The notes beneath the pieces were generated by a model. It saw nothing but the letters and a program-made list of their open reading frames with translations. It did not search any database and was not told the origin of the DNA. From positions 1 through 64,000 of the forward strand of contig MNCI01005769.1 in NCBI GenBank assembly GCA_015680685.1: a stretch of DNA of 64,000 bases. The letters run 5' to 3'. Numbering within the stretch: position 1 is the stretch's first letter; every line of letters begins with the position of its first letter. Below, one piece after another: positions 33,073 to 43,430 of this stretch. This DNA is from Gnetum montanum (taxonomy: Eukaryota > Streptophyta > Gnetopsida > Gnetales > Gnetaceae). Both the position numbers and the translations under genes were made by a program.

Positions 33073-33898
33073 TGATGACTCATTCAACAAGCTACATCAA
33101 CGTAGCCCCATTGATGTAGCCCCATGGACACATGGTTAGATGCATTGATGTAGTGTCTAGTCTTGCTTGTATAAATGCGCATACCCATCACATATATGCC
33201 ATGTTAAGTCGATAAAATAGCCAAGTTCTTATAGTTTTCTTTTGTTAGAGTTAGAACAGTTTCTTAGTGCCTGTAGTAAAACTTTAAGGATTGTACAAAT
33301 CCTTATTCAAACATTAATATACCTAAACACTTTGATGTGTCAATAATAAAGATGAGATTCTTGGAATTCTTTGTAGCACTTAAGAATAGTTTAATGTTTC
33401 CATTTATGCACTTTACTATTTATGCATTTTACATTCATGTCCTTGGTTAATTAATACCTTTAATAATAATAATACATAAGTACAACAACCTTGAACATGC
33501 TGTGGAAATCCCAATGGTGTTATTGCTTAGTTCACCTAGTAGCATTTATAAAGAGTTTAGGATGTGCATGAAAGTTGGGCCCAAATGTTTATGTTAGGAT
33601 AGTTAAATTAAGGAGTTAGATAGCTGAGTAGTTAATTTGCAATTAATTACCTTTGGTTTACACTTAAATCAAATAAAATAAAATATAAAATATACATAAA
33701 AATCATGTGCCTTGGATTACACTTAACCATACAAGTGAACTTACACAAGTAAAGCCAAGAAGACAATGATTGTGCCTCTAAGTCACTATCTTTGCCCATC
33801 GGTGCATTTAGGGGCTAAGTCCACAGAATCCGATCGAATTGCTAGTGCAACACTTGTGATTTGTATGGTTGGGCATAGGGACTACTTGCTGCTCATCA
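33073..33898 (+). mobile_element. Solo LTR with perfect 5-bp target duplication
   Basis: 826 bp, TGATG...CATCA ends, flanked by CAAGG at 33,068-33,072 and again at 33,899-33,903. TATAAATG at 33,170. R/U5 is a diverged match to the family (CTTATTCAAACATT, CAATAATAAAGATGAGATTC, GAAGACAATG). The U3 palindromes are CATTGATG/CATCAATG-like. Absence of internal sequence and intact duplications mean it arose by LTR-LTR recombination. Confidence 0.85.
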
Positions 33899-33903
33899 CA
33901 AGG

Positions 33904-35740
33904 GTGTTAAGTTGTTGAAGAAAAAAGAGAAAATAATATTTTCCGATGTATAAGTACATATAGATAATTTGAACTAGAATAATTGCAATTAAAATGCTTT
34001 CAAAGGTATAATCATAAGCATTATACATCACAACAACTTGTAAATGGTTAGAAATCTCTATACACAACAAAGAACAAATGCACAACTCATAATCTTTATA
34101 AAGAAATTCAAAAATATTTATTTTAAATATTTTTGTATATCATAGTACTTTATCAATGTGTGTTATAAAGTACAAGCCTTAATTAGGAATCATCACCATC
34201 ATGGCCTTATATTAATAACACAAGGTCAACAACGTGAGTTCTCTTTCACCATTTACTTATATCAATTGCTAAAGCTTTATCTATCTTAATTAAAGATCTT
34301 GAAATAAGTTATAGGTCTTATGTTTGTTTCTTAAAAAAAAGTTTTTAAAAGTTGATTTTGGATAATATTTAATGTTAAAACTTAGGTCCCATGTTTAATA
34401 CCTTTGCTATAGTACCAAGCCTATAAGTGAAAGGAGAAAGATTAGCCTCAGGTTGGCAATCAACCATAAAACCTCATCAAATCTAATAAATGAAAAATAG
34501 ATTAAACCTTTAGCTATTGATAGAGGTGAAAAATTAAGAAAAATTAATGTTTTTGAATTCATATTAATGAAACAAGGCTATGATGCCTAGTGGTGATGAT
34601 CATTTGAATGAATACACATGATATTTTAGATAGTTAAGAATGCTTATTTATTTAACTAGAGGAAGGAGTATGTAAAGAAATAGTACTAATAATTAATATA
34701 TAAGATAAAACATAAATCCTAGAGGAACCCCTATTTAAAATAAAAAAATCTAAGTAAGAATGTTTATCCATTGATGATGACAATTGTTAACTCTATTGAG
34801 ATCATGGATTACATTATATTTTTATGAGATTTATTTTTATGAGATTTAATTATAAGGATTGTAATGTGGATTTTCTTTCATACCATGCACCTTGAAGTTT
34901 AAGTTTTATCATGTTTATGATTGATGCTTTCTTAAGGTTTCAAGCATTATGATGTCACATGCCCTAAGTTTCAAGTTACTCATATTTAAATCATGGAATT
35001 CTTAAGTTGATTTCTAGGGTGTGTAGACTTAGACACCCTAGGATTAGAACATTCACTTTTTTGGCTAGGATGATCTTCTAATTGGGATGTTCCAAAAAAA
35101 TTAGGACTCCTCACTAAAATCAATGCAATATTATGAAAGTCTTCTTTGATGATTTTCAACAATAATAAGTTCTATTCCCCTGGGTAATGCTACATTATAT
35201 TTCTTAGGAGTGTACCTATATTATAATTATTTTAGGTTGTCAAAGGATTTGATGATTACTTACCAAGGTTAATTGTTTACTTGATGCCATAGTTCCTAAA
35301 CATATATTTTGCCAAGTAACACGTGTCTTTGTATATCCCTTAGAATTGGACCTATGACTTTTACACCATAAATCATACACTCCAACCAAGTTAACAATGC
35401 ATAACTAACTCTGCCATAAATTTAAGTTAAAAATGAAAATTTATTTGTATCTAATCCAACCCCTATGATTGTGATACTAAAAGGACTTCCACTGAGGATG
35501 CAATGACTTCAAACTTGCATCATTAACCAGGTAGTTGCCAGACCTTGGAAATTCTAATGGTGGAATAAAAACAACGACAAAGATGATGTCACTTTGTGGA
35601 ATGCATTCGAACCCACCCAATAAGCAAGCAAGGCATAAGGATAAATCCAAGAAAGGAATAAGCACATAGGTCATCATGACAAAACAAAGATACCTTGCAT
35701 AACCAAAGAGGTCAAGATATTAAAAACAAAGGGAAAAAGA
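33904..35740. other. No gene; AT-rich intergenic DNA
   Basis: No credible ORF, LTR end or RNA gene. A small tandem TTTTTATGAGATTT repeat lies near 34,815-34,850. It is the immediate upstream flank of the host gene. Confidence 0.6.
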
Positions 35741-35749
35741 GCAAATGAA

Positions 35750-35790
35750 AGGAAAAGGAAAAGGAAAAGGAAAAAGGAAAAAGGAAACGA
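35750..35790. repeat. (GGAAAA)n simple repeat
   Basis: About six units of GGAAAA/GGAAAAA just upstream of the CpG-rich 5' end of the host gene. Confidence 0.85.
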
Positions 35791-35839
35791 TAGATACACG
35801 AAAGAAACCATAAGCCAATGGTGATGATGATTTGGTTTT

Positions 35840-36351
35840 TGTATGGCTGTTCTTTCAACGCCCGAGCCTCGGCGACAGCTTCGGGATTCAAACGGAAAAT
35901 CTCCGAAAATCCATTTTACAACGCTGTCGTGCAGTGTTGCGGTTGGAATTTTGGCGGATATATAGTAGCAGCAGCAGTCGCTCAAGTTTTTCCAAAATAC
36001 GGTGGAAAACAGTGAACGGCGGGATTGATTTTTCTTATTCCACAGGAGTTCCACAGCATCTTTGATTTTTCTGTCTGGCAAATTCCGCAGCGGCACAGGA
36101 AGGCAGGATATTTCCTCGTAATTGATCTCGTTCACATTCCGATCCTACGAACAAGCATTGATTCGACGTCTTCTGCGAAAGGAATCCGCGCACAAACTAG
36201 GGTTTTGGTCCAGGGTTTGCTTATGGATTTTGACTGGTGCTTGTCTAGTTCTGGCCGATGATCGGCCCCAAATCGAAAGCGAAATCGACATCGAGAGAGA
36301 TTGAGGAGGAAGAGGAGGAGGAAAAGGTGAAAGGCAATCACAGTGGTAGTA
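35840..36351 (+). promoter_or_regulatory. CpG-rich promoter or 5' leader region of the host gene
   Basis: Base composition changes sharply here: CpG-containing words (GCGACAGC, CGGCGG, GATCGGCC, ATCGAC) are frequent, unlike the AT-rich flank. It precedes the first good start context, TAATGGCG at 36,352. No clear TATA box. I infer transcription start and 5' leader; exact positions cannot be read. Confidence 0.45.
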
Positions 36352-36840
36352 ATGGCGAGCGTGAATGAGGAGCTTCTGTGTGTTACGCAAACTTCAGAGG
36401 GTTTCTTTGTGGTGGAACGCCGACGGATAATTCAGAATCAGGTCGCGTGGCTGCAGCGTTACAGGCTTGTCTGCCGCGAGGGCGATAATGGCGACGACGG
36501 CGATGCGCGAGCCAGGGCTTTGCATTTTGGATTTCTGACCGAGGGTTTTGGCAGATTTCGGAGGTTTCTTGTGCGAAACAGCAGCAGCAGCAGCGATTGT
36601 GCGGCTTTTGTGTGTATCAGAAGGAACAGCCGTGTTTCCGCGCTGAGATTTGCGGCGGTTTTTGTTAAGGTTTGTGACAGGGCCGTGTCTTTTCGAGCTT
36701 CTTCCAGATCTGACGACGACGACGACGAGGCCGTTAAGAAGGCTTTAAAATTTCTAACAGGGCCTGCGTTCGGCAATTGGCTATCTTTGCAGCAATGCCG
36801 CAGCCATGAACAGGGCCAGGCCCTCTTGCAGCAGCAACAG
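36352..36840 (+). CDS. Candidate first exon or upstream ORF of the host gene
   Basis: An open 163-codon stretch starts MASVNEELLCVTQTSEGFF in a good context (AGTAATGGCG) and ends at a plausible splice donor CAG|GTTTAT. It contains Arg-rich (RRRIIQ, RFRRFLVR), poly-Ser, poly-Asp (five GAC/GAT codons near 36,710) and poly-Gln (QQQQ) stretches. The end is in phase 0, compatible with an exon at 37,725 (after ACTCATAG) or 38,293, so it could extend the main protein at its N-terminus. Equally it may be a uORF in a long 5' UTR. No known domain. Confidence 0.35.
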
Positions 36841-37724
36841 GTTTATTTTCTTCATCATAATTTACGAAATTTTGTGTTATTACAGGTTACAGGGATCTCA
36901 AAAAGCAAGTGCTCTACTTTCTGCTACTGCTTGTAGTGTTGCAGTTGTGTGTAGTCGCCCCAATGAGGGAATCGAATTGAATAAAATCGAATCGAGTCTG
37001 GTTGAGCAGGGTTTTGCATGCATCGGGATTGTGCCCGTTTTCTACAGGTTTAGATTAGCTCTTCTATACAGGGGATGGATTGGTTGTATTCAAACAAATT
37101 CGAGTATATGTGGTATTCTCTGGCACAATAGATCGCCTGGTTTGGTTTGATTACAGTATAGAATTGAACTGAAGGATGCCATATTCAACACAACACAGGT
37201 GGATTGTGGGTGGTGAGGATCTTGGCAAATTTTTGGTTTCCAGGAGTTTGGTGTTATGACGAAAACTCCTTTAGGCAAATAAATATTAACTTTCTTATCC
37301 TCAACTCCTGGAATCAAATCAAATGAAATCTTATCAAACATTGGAAGGACATATTTGAATAGCACAGGTTGATAACATGCATCTGAATTCAGGGGGTGGC
37401 TTGCATGCTTATACAGATAAATGGTGACGCACTTGTCCAAATGACCACAGGGAACTTGATTAAAAGCAATTTGAAATTGTCTGTTGAAGATGCTTCAACC
37501 TAAGAAAGTACATGCAGGTCCATTGACAAGGCAGGTTATCAAGCAGGAGGAATACTATTAGAAAAAAGCCTAAATCATATCTTACATTGCGAAATAGCCT
37601 TTGAATAAGTAAATGAAAATTCAATTTGCATTATTAGCTTCTTAGCCATTCTTTATTGTGAAGTTGACCACCTTGATGCATTGGAAGCAACTCAAATTTT
37701 AGCTTTCAATGCCTCAACTCATAG

Positions 37725-40700
37725 ATGGTTATGAGAACATGGTTTCATGAAGCGTCTTGCGAGGCCAATTCTGCCGCCCCCGAAGTATGTTTTGTTTGCT
37801 TTTGCTATTTGTGTCCATTTTTTCTGGCATGCTAATTGTTGGTCATATAGTTTTGATGCTTAGCTTGTCACGATGTCGATCTGTTTGATGATACCTTGAT
37901 GCCTAGTGTCCAACTTATCTCACTATTTGTCCTTTAGATTAATTGAAATTCCCAAGCAAGTATTCTTCCATTAAAGGGACCTTTGAAGCGTATTTTCTTA
38001 GACTATATTTTTCAGAAAGCATTTACCAGGTGTGATGATATATCATATGCTATTATATCTGAGGATGGTCTCTTATGTTATGAAAGTTTCAATATTAAAT
38101 TGCTTTGAAGCTTTCTTTAAAGTGGAATTCAGAGCTAAATGTGATAACACTAGGTCTACGAGTTTATTCATACGGTGAACTAACATCCTTTTTTATGAAT
38201 GTCGACTAAAATCATGATTATTTGTCATTATTTTATCTTTGAATTCTCCTTTATTTTTTTTTGCCTAACATATAAGTTTTTCCTTTTAACAGATTACTGT
38301 TATGAGAATTAATGAGGAGATTTCATCGGTACCCAAATCCCTGAAGGTCAATGAAAATGTTAGTAGCAAAATTTCCATCTTATTGCATTGTATTTATACC
38401 GCGAACTTGAATCATGAAAGAAGAAAGAGTTTTTATCAATTACCTCTTCACAGGTTGAAGATATAGATTTATCTGAAGATGGTTGCAGAAATAGCATTAA
38501 TGAAGGATCACTGGATTGTGAACTTGTTTGTAGTGTTTGTGGATGCGAAGACAATGAGGTCTTTGAAAAAATGGTGAGTATTTAAGAATGCATTTGTTAT
38601 AAATACAGAAACAGCAAAGACAGGGCAGTCATCGGTAACTGCTGCTTCCTAATTTTGGCAATTATCCTTCCAGATTCATCCATGTTCTTGTAGGGGAGGT
38701 TCTATCTTTGTCCATCCAAGTTGCCTTTCTTTAGATCCATCAAACTTTGGTACAACCAGTGGTCCGATGCAGAATCCTGACGGAGTCACAAATAACTGCA
38801 AGTTCTGTGGTCCGATGGAGAATCCTGACGGAGTCACAGTAAAAGAAGAGCCCTCACAGGTAGCGCGATCTATGTTAAGCTTTAGCACAGAGAGTGCAAA
38901 GGACTGCCAACCAAAGGGAATAAGGAGTGATGGTGATGGTCATTTTAGTAGTTTGCAAAGCTTAAATGATGAAATTGGAAAATCATCAAAGGGGGATAGT
39001 TGGAAGCACGACATGACAACCTTCAGTGGTGACAAGGTACATTTTTCTTTTGAAACAACTATTAGGAAACTATGTTGTTTTCCTTTCTGCTTAAAAGGTG
39101 AAATTACTGTTAGTTCATAACCTTGGTTTCTATTTTTTTCCAATTTAGCAGCAAGGTACTAGTATCCCTGCACGGAGATTTGATGATTCTGTGACAGCAG
39201 TTCCTATAAAGAAGCGGAAACTTTCATTTGCGCAATTCCAATCACCTTCTCCCCCAGAGGTGTCTGATGAAATGAATCATTCATTGACAGAACCGGCCTC
39301 GGAGCTAGGGTTAAACTTTTCAGAATCTTTGGATATGAAGCAAGAAAAATGTCCTTTGAACTTGAATGATTCCACAGGCTCAGAGTTGGTTCTAAAATGT
39401 GTCAATTCTACGGATGTTAAGATGAATGAAGATGCTTCTAGCGTCAAATCTGTCATTGAGAATGTGAATCTTTCAGGTTTAAACAAGCTCAGTCACACTT
39501 CCTCCGATGATAATATACCAAGCCAGGATCCTGATGGCATTTCGGTTGAATCTCCAACTATTGTTGACAGTGCACCTATATGTTTGAAGACTGATGAAGT
39601 TACTTTTGAAAGTGTTAAGAAAGAAAGCCACATATCTCTTGAATCAGACTGTAAGAGAAATGATTCTAGTACATCTAAAACTATCTTAGAATGTATCGAA
39701 CAAGAGGATGGAGATACTGGTGTTAGGGCTGATTCAAAAGGTTGTGAATTAGCTCTAGGGATGAAAGCAAGTGTAGGGACATCTTCAATGGCATCGACAA
39801 AGGTTTTGATGAAACAAGACAAGGGATCACTTTTGAGATTGAATTCTGGTTACATGACTGATGACAGGTCACATTGGGATTTGAATGCTCCTATGGATTC
39901 ATGGGAAAAACAAGGTGTGTCAACTGACATTGCTGGTGATGCTAAAATTTCTTGTATGGAAAATGAAAAGAAAGATCTTGAATGTTCAGATGCCATAAAA
40001 CTGGATTTGTTGGCTATGGAAGCTGATTATAAAAATGAAAAGTCTGAACAGGACATGTTGAGCAAGGGATTCCAAATAGATATGGTCAAAAATGCATCGG
40101 ATTCTGCAACATGTTCTAAAGCCCACAGAGAGTGTGAACTTGACACTTCTCTCAGACTTCAACGGGATTCTGCTCCCCGGTTAAACCTTGCCAATATCAA
40201 AAATAGCATGTTGACAACTAATTCGGGGTCTGATTTAGCAGATGCAATGTTTGAAAATCGTCTCAATCTTTCCATATGCTTAGCTGGGGAATGCAGCAAG
40301 TCATCTTCCTCTAATGATACACCTCTGAAGGCACAAGTGACAGAAGAGCTTGAAAGTGTGAAAGATGTTCCATCTGTATGTAACACACATTTGGAAACTG
40401 TCCTTGATGAGGACAAAGTGGTACAATGCAATCAATCTGATTGTTCTCGGGAATCTATGGATGGTATTGATAATGATGAAACAACAGAAAGTCATAACGT
40501 TAGCTCTCCAAAAACCCTAGATCAAGTTGAATCCGAAAAGGAATGTTCTTTATCTTCTAATGATAAGGATCAACATGTTGAAACTGCTAATGATGATGAC
40601 AGAAATTGTGACGGGAGTCCTAAGGAAGAAAAGCATGCGAGTCCTAAGGAAGAAAAACATGGGAGTCCAAATGCTAGTTCAAGTCCACATCAGGAAGAGA

Positions 40701-42877
40701 ATGCCAAGGTACAGGTTAACGAGTTAACAGCTTATGGAGGTGATACTGAGTATTGCCCCTCTGATGAATACGAAGCAATGTCTGAAAGTGACAAAGAGCC
40801 CAGAGAAGAGAGAACGTCTAAACGTCAGGGTGAAGAGGGAGAATACAAAGAAGAAGATCAGCCTTGGATGGAGGAGGATGTTGCTGAAGAATTAGAAGAT
40901 GAACATGTTGATTATGGTGATTCAGATTTTAGAGATGCGGATGATGGAATGGAGCTTGATGACAAAGGGAAAGAGATAGAAGATGAAAAATACTGGGATG
41001 ACTACCAACAATCAGAAGTGGAAGAATACATGGAAAATCAACTGATAGAACACATTACTCAGCCTGAAGAAGTTTTAGATGTCAGACATGCTGCAGAGAG
41101 AGATTCTAGCATTCAAATGGATGCGGAAGATGACTCGAAACAAAAGTACTGTAGTGATGATAATGCACAAGCAGAGAAAGATGAGGTTTCTCGTGATGAA
41201 TTATCTAAGGATGTGGCCAATGCTGAAACTGGCGGTGATATGCATTCTTCCAAATCGAAAGAGTTGAAACATAGCAGTTCAAGATCGAAATCTTCTGGAT
41301 GGGATCAGCTACCTGAAGGATACGAAAATGTTGAAGATGCACTGAAGGCTGTTCAGGATGTGGTTGGTACACGGGGACGAACTCAAGGATGGACTCCAGG
41401 AGGACGAACCGGGCAAATGCCTTCAAGGGTATCCTCATCCAGAAAGGACAGTGGATATTCAGAAAAAATAGACTCTGATGATTCTTTTCACAATAGAGAT
41501 GGAATATACAGACCCGGAAGGTTTGGCTTTGTGTTTTGGTTTTGTTTATTTAATGTTACGTCTGTCATTTTGGATGTTTTCATGTTGCTTATGAAGCGAT
41601 TTCTCAAAAGCAGTTTATATATCGTTGATTACAGGGATGCAAGCCTTACCAATAGTCCAAATTTTACTTCTAGAAAACCTGTGAGAGGAGGCAGAATTTC
41701 TGGAAGAGGTGGAGGTTCTCGTGGCAGGTCTGATTTTTGGCCTGAGGGTGGGCGTGGTCCGTGGAATTCTAGCAGGCGGCATTCTCCAGAGTACTATGGG
41801 GATCATGCTGGCTATTCGCACCATGCATCTGCAAATGCTGCTGTGATGTCTGCTGCCAAAGTTGAAAGCAGTGGGTTTGTGGTTGCAATGGACGGTACTT
41901 TAACTAAAGCCAGTAGAGGAGGGATTAGAGGCCGTAGAGGCCGGGGATCCGTCATGGGAAGGGGATCCAGAATGGATTTGGAAGATAATATGGATTTTGG
42001 CTCTCAGATGACAATGAATCGCAGTAGCCTAGTATCAGACAGGGCAAGAGACATTGGTATATGTACTGAAAGAGGGAATTCTGGGAGGCATGCAATGAGA
42101 GAAAGGTTCCGAGAACCATCTTTTGGAGAGGGCAGATGGGATCATCCAATTGATGATTCTCCTCCTCCTCCTCCTCCTCCACGGAGAATGATGGACCACC
42201 ATTTGAGAGAAAGAAACAGGAGTTTTTCACCTCCAATGGATAGAAGACTTAGACACATGCCTCGATCACACACTCAGTCTCGTTCCAGATCAAGAACTCG
42301 ATCACCAAGGTTGCGAATGTCTCCAAGATTAGGACCTGGTGCAGGTATTGCTCGAGGTCCACCATTGAGAAGGCGCAGTAGGTCTCCACCTCTAAGGTCA
42401 GAAGCCAGATCAGACAGGTTAAGGTCCACCTTGTTCCATAACATCGGCTCCTTTGAACAGAAAATGCCATTTATGTCTGCTTCAAGAAGTCGTCGATCAC
42501 CACCCCCACAAGGAGGATCCAGATGGTCTTTCGAAAGAAGGGATCCAGCACAGTTTAAGGGCTCAGAGTTCAGAAGATCATTTAGGAATGGAAGTCCCTC
42601 GCGCAGAATGTCTCCTCATCGTGTTCATGACTCAGCATTGGATTCGCCAGGGAGGCTGAAGCATGAAAATTACAGGACTACATCCTACTCCTCTAGATTG
42701 GAGTTCAGTGCTGATAGGAGGCTGAAACGTGATGAAGATGGGGATGGTAGGCTCAGACAACCTGATAGGCTAGTGAGGATTAGCAGTACAGAAGTAAGAC
42801 GGTATAGACGTCATGATGATGAAGTTGATTGTGACGCCCCAAATTCATGTGCTAAGGATACTGGGTTATCCAGGTAG
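37725..42877 (+). CDS. Large RING-CH-like, acidic, RGG/RS-rich nuclear protein (host gene)
   Basis: Proposed exons: 37,725-37,784 (donor GTATGT), 38,293-38,346, 38,454-38,573, 38,674-39,036, 39,149-41,520 and 41,635-42,877, all joining in phase 0 except the last join (phase 2); about 1,403 residues. Domains: C4HC3 RING-CH-like finger (about 64-123); basic PIKKRKL (about 218-224) next to a FQSPSPP motif; long Ser/Asp/Glu-rich middle; very acidic block (about 680-880); WDQLPEGYENVEDALKAVQD; RGG-rich segment (about 1,000-1,100); poly-Pro; Arg/Ser dipeptides (about 1,185-1,250). This layout resembles a family of uncharacterised plant nuclear proteins that I recall having a VPIKKRRF-SPSPP motif and Arg-rich ends. 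RNA binding or processing is inference. The 54-bp exon has a weak donor (AAG|GTCAAT). The C-terminal half is certain coding; the N-terminus is not. Confidence 0.7.
38529..38808 (+). other. RING-CH-like zinc finger encoded across two exons
   Basis: After removal of the intron 38,574-38,673, the ligands are C-x2-C-x14-C-x1-C-x7-H-x2-C-x24-C-x2-C, each gap inside the published RING-CH ranges. Core residues: CSVC, then HPCSCRGG, VHPSC, and CKFC. RING-CH fingers belong to MARCH-type ubiquitin ligases; PHD fingers are the nearest alternative. The usual Trp near the last Cys pair is missing, and the last pair lies inside a small duplication, so function is open. Confidence 0.5.
41521..41634 (+). other. 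In-frame intron without stops (exitron-like)
   Basis: 114 bp (38 codons) between CCCGGAAG|GTTTGG and GATTACAG|GGATGC. It is T-rich and, if retained, encodes a hydrophobic insert (FGFVFWFCLF...) foreign to this hydrophilic protein. Splicing gives RPGRDASLTNS. Length divisible by three and no stop means retention would not break the frame. Confidence 0.75.
42160..42185 (+). repeat. (CCT)n repeat encoding a proline run
   Basis: Consecutive CCT codons giving seven or eight prolines between DDS and RRMM of the host protein. Coding microsatellite. Confidence 0.9.
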
Positions 42878-43430
42878 CAAGCTAGGATTGCCTATACTGG
42901 AAGATTATATAGCTAAGAAGCATATGTGTGACTTATGAATGCCTTTCAGACCAGTATGATTGAAAAGAAGTTGAAAAGTTTATAATATCTTGTAACTGCT
43001 GCCATGCTTTTTGAGTACTTGGTGTATACAAAGCTTTCATCTACACAGGTAATTACTGTGGTCAGAAACAATTGAGATTTTCCATTGTGAATGTTTCAAA
43101 ATTTGGGAGCTCTGGGTGATTGGCCTTAGACCACATTGTAAAGTTTTAGATTATAAGAGTTTGTGGGGGCATTTATTCGAAACATTAACTTCAGGGACAA
43201 ATGGAAAACTTCATGCGTGTTCCTTGGGTAAAATGTAACTTGCTGCTTTCTTTTGACTCAGGTGATTGCTGTTATTACGAGTTTGCATTCACCATGTACC
43301 AGTACAACCATCTATATTTCATGAAGTTCGCAACCTTGGAAGCTCGTGATTTCCAAGGCAGAAACCGGCTTCTAATCTGATTTTCTGTTGTGACCTCCTT
43401 CGTATTAAATACCTTACAAAAATTTTTACA
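42878..43430 (+). other. Probable 3' UTR of the host gene
   Basis: Follows the stop at 42,875-42,877. Less AT-rich than the flank up to about 43,400. TATTAAAT near 43,402 could serve as a plant near-upstream polyadenylation element; no AATAAA is obvious. The segments CACAGGTAATTACTG (43,026) and ACTCAGGTGATTGCTG (43,257) resemble splice donors, so the UTR may be spliced. Confidence 0.4.

Noticed and set aside
35674-36135. 153-codon minus-strand frame opposite the host gene 5' end
   Set aside because: It covers the GGAAAA microsatellite and CpG-rich leader in antisense; composition reads as Phe/Leu/Ser repeats with no domain. A shadow frame.
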